A stretch of 53,988 bases of DNA, taken from the NCBI RefSeq assembly GCF_048270095.1, contig NZ_JBLWTL010000020.1:1-53988 (forward strand). The letters run 5' to 3'. The notes below the pieces were generated by a model, which made no database searches, had not been told where the DNA came from, and saw nothing but the letters and a program-made list of their open reading frames with translations. The first letter of the stretch is position 1; each line of letters begins with the position of its first letter. A program made the position numbers and the translations under genes. Shown here one piece after another: positions 50,822 to 53,988 of this stretch. The DNA is from Maricaulis sp048270095. Lineage in GTDB: Bacteria; Pseudomonadota; Alphaproteobacteria; Caulobacterales; Maricaulaceae.

Positions 50822-50984
50822 CCACCCCTGCTAGTCTGCCCGCCCGGGATTGGCAAGCTGCGACGCTAGGGGAGCGGCGATGCCCGTAGATTGAGTGTGA
50901 AGCCCGCCCGGGCGTCACCGGCCTCCTGGCCGCCAACCGGTACCGGCTGCAACTTGCGACTGATTTGTCGCATGGCACAAAGGC

Positions 50985-51019
50985 AAAGAAAAACCCCCGG
51001 CGCGCGGCACCGGGGGTTT
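50985..51019 (-). terminator. Intrinsic terminator of ftsH
   Basis: Read on the minus strand, AAACCCCCGG and CCGGGGGTTT (51010-51019 and 50991-51000) form a ten-base stem with a nine-base loop followed by TTTTTCTTT. It lies 25 bases after the ftsH stop, so folP needs its own promoter. In 50822-50984 only short hairpins such as TGCGAC/GTCGCA (50955-50972) are seen. Confidence 0.87.
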
Positions 51020-51044
51020 GTCATCTATCCGTTTCAGGCCTTGA

Positions 51045-52940
51045 TCAGGCGCCTTGCGGCTCCGGATCAATCGCCGGGCCATCATCTGTTGTCGGCACAG
51101 CGCTGCTTGGCGGCGGCGAGCTGGGAAGATCCGGCTCGTCAGGTCGGCTTGGACGCTTACCTTCGAGCAGGTCACGCACTTCCTGGCCACTCAGGATCTC
51201 GAATTCCAGCAGGCCGGCGGCCAGCACATCGAGGTCCTTCCGGTTTTCGGTCAGGATTCGGCGCGCCGTGGTCTCGGCTTCCTCAATCAGGGCCCGGACC
51301 TCCTTGTCGATCAGCTCGGCCGTGTCGGGCGAAATGTTCGGCGCCTCGTAGGACTGGTTCTGATAGCGCACGCGGCCGAGTTTCTCGGACATGCCCCATT
51401 CCATCACCATCGCACGCGCCATACGGGTCGCCTGCTGGATATCACTGGTCGCACCATTGGTGACATTCTCCGGTCCCAGCGCAATGATTTCCGCTTCGCG
51501 GCCACCAAACAGGGAGGCCAGGTTGGAGATGCAGTACTGACGCGAATAGCTCAGCCGGTCGGATTCCGGCAGGCTGAACGTGACGCCGAGGGCGCGGCCG
51601 CGCGGGATGATCGTCACTTTGTGCAACGGGTCATGCTGCGGCATGTTCAGACCGACAATGGCGTGACCGGCTTCGTGATAGGCGGTCAGGTTTTTCTCGG
51701 CATCGGTCATCACCATGGAACGCCGCTCGGGCCCCATCATGACCTTGTCCTTGGCATCCTCGAATTCGGCCATCGAGACGACGCGTTTATTGCGGCGCGC
51801 GGCCAGCAGGGCGGCCTCATTGACCAGATTGGCCAGATCGGCACCGGAGAAGCCCGGCGTGCCCCGCGCAATCACGCGCGGGTCGACATCGCTCGACAAT
51901 GGCACATCGCGCATGTGGACCTTGAGGATTTTTTCGCGGCCAATAATGTCAGGATTGCCGACCACGACTTCGCGGTCGAAACGGCCCGGACGCATCAGCG
52001 CCGGATCAAGCACGTCAGGACGGTTGGTCGCGGCGATCAGGATGACGCCTTCATTGGCCTCGAACCCGTCCATCTCCACCAGGAGCTGGTTCAGCGTCTG
52101 TTCGCGCTCATCATTGCCGCCGCCAATACCGGCGCCGCGCGAGCGGCCGACGGCATCGATTTCGTCGATGAAGATGATGCAGGGCGCATTCTTCTTGGCC
52201 TGTTCGAACATGTCGCGGACGCGAGAGGCGCCCACGCCGACGAACATTTCAACGAAGTCGGAACCGGAAATCGTGAAGAAGGGCACATTGGCTTCGCCGG
52301 CGACCGCACGGGCCAGCAGCGTCTTGCCGGTACCCGGAGGGCCAACGAGCAGCACGCCTTTGGGGATCTTGCCGCCGAGGCGCTGGAATTTGCTCGGATC
52401 CTTGAGGAATTCGACGACTTCCTGCAGCTCTTCCTTGGCTTCATCGACACCGGCAACATCGTCGAAAGTCTTGCGGCCATGGGTCTCGGTCAGCAGGCGT
52501 GCCTTGGACTTTCCAAAGCCCATCGCGCCGCCACGCCCGCCGCCCTGCATCTGGCGCATGAAGAATATCCACACCCCGATCAGCAGCAGGAAGGGGAAGT
52601 AGCTCATCAACATGTTGAGGAAGAAATTGCCATCGGTATCAACGGGCTCGACATCGATATTGACACCAGCCTCGCGCAGGATCTCAACCGTCTGGTTGTC
52701 CTGGGGCGGCATCATGGCCTCGATCACCTGACCGGTCCCGCCCTGGGCGCGGATAATATCGCCCTGGATCGTTGCCGAGGAGATCTCATTGCGCTCGACC
52801 CGGCCGAGAAATTCCGAATAGGTCACCTGGCTGGTCGGGGCGACGGTTTCGCCGGAACGGCTGACAAGCTGCACGAGTGCGAGAAGCAGCACGAACACCA
52901 CGGCCCAAATCAGGATATTTCTCATTTGCATGCGGATCAT
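51045..52940 (-). CDS. ftsH: ATP-dependent zinc metalloprotease FtsH
   Basis: A 631-residue membrane AAA+ protease. Helices at about 9-28 and 106-129 flank a periplasmic domain. The AAA domain has Walker A GPPGTGKT (200-207), Walker B IIFIDEID (about 255-262), and the SRH arginines in TNRPDVLDPALMRPGRFDR. The zinc site is HEAGH (422-426) with a downstream aspartate. The proline/serine-rich tail is typical. It degrades misfolded membrane proteins and LpxC or regulators. Several ATGs are in frame at the start; the first is used. Confidence 0.97.
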   Translation of the reverse strand: MIRMQMRNILIWAVVFVLLLALVQLVSRSGETVAPTSQVTYSEFLGRVERNEISSATIQGDIIRAQGGTGQVIEAMMPPQDNQTVEILREAGVNIDVEPVDTDGNFFLNMLMSYFPFLLLIGVWIFFMRQMQGGGRGGAMGFGKSKARLLTETHGRKTFDDVAGVDEAKEELQEVVEFLKDPSKFQRLGGKIPKGVLLVGPPGTGKTLLARAVAGEANVPFFTISGSDFVEMFVGVGASRVRDMFEQAKKNAPCIIFIDEIDAVGRSRGAGIGGGNDEREQTLNQLLVEMDGFEANEGVILIAATNRPDVLDPALMRPGRFDREVVVGNPDIIGREKILKVHMRDVPLSSDVDPRVIARGTPGFSGADLANLVNEAALLAARRNKRVVSMAEFEDAKDKVMMGPERRSMVMTDAEKNLTAYHEAGHAIVGLNMPQHDPLHKVTIIPRGRALGVTFSLPESDRLSYSRQYCISNLASLFGGREAEIIALGPENVTNGATSDIQQATRMARAMVMEWGMSEKLGRVRYQNQSYEAPNISPDTAELIDKEVRALIEEAETTARRILTENRKDLDVLAAGLLEFEILSGQEVRDLLEGKRPSRPDEPDLPSSPPPSSAVPTTDDGPAIDPEPQGA

Positions 52941-53024
52941 CCGTTCAATCTAGCGGTCATCTTGGACCAGATATGGGCATTCCTTGCCCCAAGTGCGAGT
53001 CACAGGCGCAGCCCGCGAGCCCTG

Positions 53025-53988
53025 TCAGGCCGGAGCGGGTCGATCCAGTCCTGGCCCGAGGGCCGGATCACACTGCAACCGGCTATCAAATCGCTGCTCC
53101 ATCAATGGCACTATCCGCACGTCCGGATGGTGCCGCACACCGGCAATTGCCAAGACCTCGCCCTGGCGGCGCAGCGTCAGCAGACCGGTTCGCGCCGGGC
53201 CCGGGATCGCGTCCAGGTCGCGCCGCGCCTCAATCCCCTTATACCCCTTGCCCAAGGGTTCGGCGATGATATTCACGACGGAGGTTTCAATCTCGTAACG
53301 ACCGTCCCAGACCTGCGCAGTGTCTGGCTGCACTTCCAGTGACTTACCCCCAGGGAGATCGACCCGCCCGAGGACAGCGCCGGGGTCCCGGAACATCCAG
53401 CTGCCACCGCGCCAGCGGATCGATTGCACACCCGCAGCGTTGCCGGAAACACCCGTCAGCACACGCTCCACCAGGCGATCAAGCCCTGACTGACGCGCCG
53501 CGATACCGCGGCCGGAGATCGCCAGGGCAAGCGTTTCGACAAGGCGCCGGCGGATCACCGGCGCCGCCTTCATCAAGCGCTCGACATCCAGCTGCGCCCC
53601 GCCCCAGGGGCAAAACCTGACAACATCCCTGGCGGCAGTCGCGACCGCCAGGCGTTCGCTTCGCTCGATCGCGCCCAGATCCCGGACCAACCCGCTCAAG
53701 CGCTCCGGAACGAAGCCCGCGGCTTCCAGCGCATCGAGCCGTTGCCGGATTCGAATGCGCGTATAGTGGATGTCCTGGTTCGAGGGATCGTCAATCCAGC
53801 GCTCTCCGGCAATGGTCAGATAGTCCCGCAATTCGGCTCGCCGGACATCGAGCAGGGGGCGCAGGATCTCGACGCCCCGGCCCTCGGGCCAGACCGGCGA
53901 GGCGACCCGCTCGGCCATGCTGGCACAGCCGCGCCACCCTGCGCCGGCCTGCAGGCGCATCCACACCCGCTCGGCCTGGGCATCGCCC
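53025..53988 (-). CDS. tilS: tRNA(Ile)-lysidine synthase (N-terminal part outside the window)
   Basis: The frame is open to the window end. The visible part (about 320 residues) starts DAQAERVWMRLQAGAG, the stretch after the nucleotide-binding P-loop in TilS, then DVRRAELRDYL and WIDDPSNQDIHYTRIRIRQRL, which match the PP-loop domain end. The C-terminal ~150 residues are the TilS substrate-binding domain. TilS makes lysidine in tRNA-Ile2. The position upstream of ftsH is the conserved one (tilS-ftsH-folP). Confidence 0.9.
   Translation of the reverse strand, partial: GDAQAERVWMRLQAGAGWRGCASMAERVASPVWPEGRGVEILRPLLDVRRAELRDYLTIAGERWIDDPSNQDIHYTRIRIRQRLDALEAAGFVPERLSGLVRDLGAIERSERLAVATAARDVVRFCPWGGAQLDVERLMKAAPVIRRRLVETLALAISGRGIAARQSGLDRLVERVLTGVSGNAAGVQSIRWRGGSWMFRDPGAVLGRVDLPGGKSLEVQPDTAQVWDGRYEIETSVVNIIAEPLGKGYKGIEARRDLDAIPGPARTGLLTLRRQGEVLAIAGVRHHPDVRIVPLMEQRFDSRLQCDPALGPGLDRPAPA

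Noticed and set aside
51054..53342. A 762-codon open frame on the plus strand
   Set aside because: It is antisense to ftsH and tilS, whose motifs are complete; long antisense frames are expected at this GC content.
1..53988. CRISPR arrays, insertion sequences, prophage genes and rRNA
   Set aside because: No regular direct-repeat array, transposase, integrase, phage structural gene or rRNA-like sequence was seen in the window.

Overview
The window is about 54 kb of GC-rich, densely packed bacterial chromosome. It fits an alphaproteobacterium, most likely of the Caulobacterales/Maricaulales (Hyphomonadaceae-like) group. The support is: alphaproteobacterial family proteins (DUF4175, DUF2125, an MJ0042 zinc-ribbon protein beside ftsEX, the HIG1-type twin-membrane protein, the IscU-like/YidD/ThrS cluster), a textbook CtrA box (TTAA-N7-TTAA) at 30940, and strong codon bias. 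No tRNA, rRNA, CRISPR array, transposase or phage gene was seen. The species call is inference; the family calls rest on motifs visible in the proteins.

Layout. 1-10 kb: three serine beta-lactamase-family hydrolases (the first cut by the window edge), an HNH nuclease, a carboxylesterase, glutamyl-Q tRNA synthetase, a Rieske oxygenase, the HIG1-type protein, a cobalamin adenosyltransferase, a YceI protein and a PadR/HAAS regulator pair with a clear operator. 10.8-12.6 kb: etfB-etfA, closed by a strong terminator. 12.6-16.1 kb: amidohydrolase, membrane-anchored AraC-type regulator, a thioredoxin-like protein. 16.1-25.3 kb: argH, an LptM-like lipoprotein, DUF4175, zinc-ribbon protein, ftsE-ftsX, a YdcF-type protein, plsC and DUF2125. 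This is a conserved alphaproteobacterial block from which lysA appears to be missing. 25.4-29.3 kb: hisC with a methyltransferase, gloB with a cupin, and a secreted unknown. 29.3-31.9 kb: phaB and phaR divergently arranged, then a small CtrA-box gene with a coupled 27-residue ORF.

31.4-37.6 kb: envelope polysaccharide genes (two family-2 glycosyltransferases, an ArnT-like transferase, an O-antigen ligase, a four-helix membrane unknown) around HMG-CoA lyase. 37.6-42.3 kb: a minus-strand housekeeping run, cysS, acidic unknown, IscU-like scaffold, yidD, thrS. 42.4-45 kb: folE with a coupled 52-residue upstream ORF, then a hipBA toxin-antitoxin operon behind an unusual symmetric set of inverted repeats. 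45-54 kb: phoD, an RluD-family pseudouridine synthase, an M24 peptidase, an SMR transporter, a glutathione transferase, folP, ftsH and the C-terminal part of tilS.

The most interesting unexplained signals are (a) three equally spaced inverted repeats upstream of hipBA, (b) three very small ORFs joined to neighbours by ATGA or TAATG overlaps (34 aa between ftsX and ydcF, 52 aa before folE, 27 aa after the CtrA-box gene), and (c) a strong plus-strand terminator at 15478-15508 with no plus-strand gene in front of it. None of these proves a wholly new system. They are the places where the sequence holds organised structure that the standard genes do not explain.
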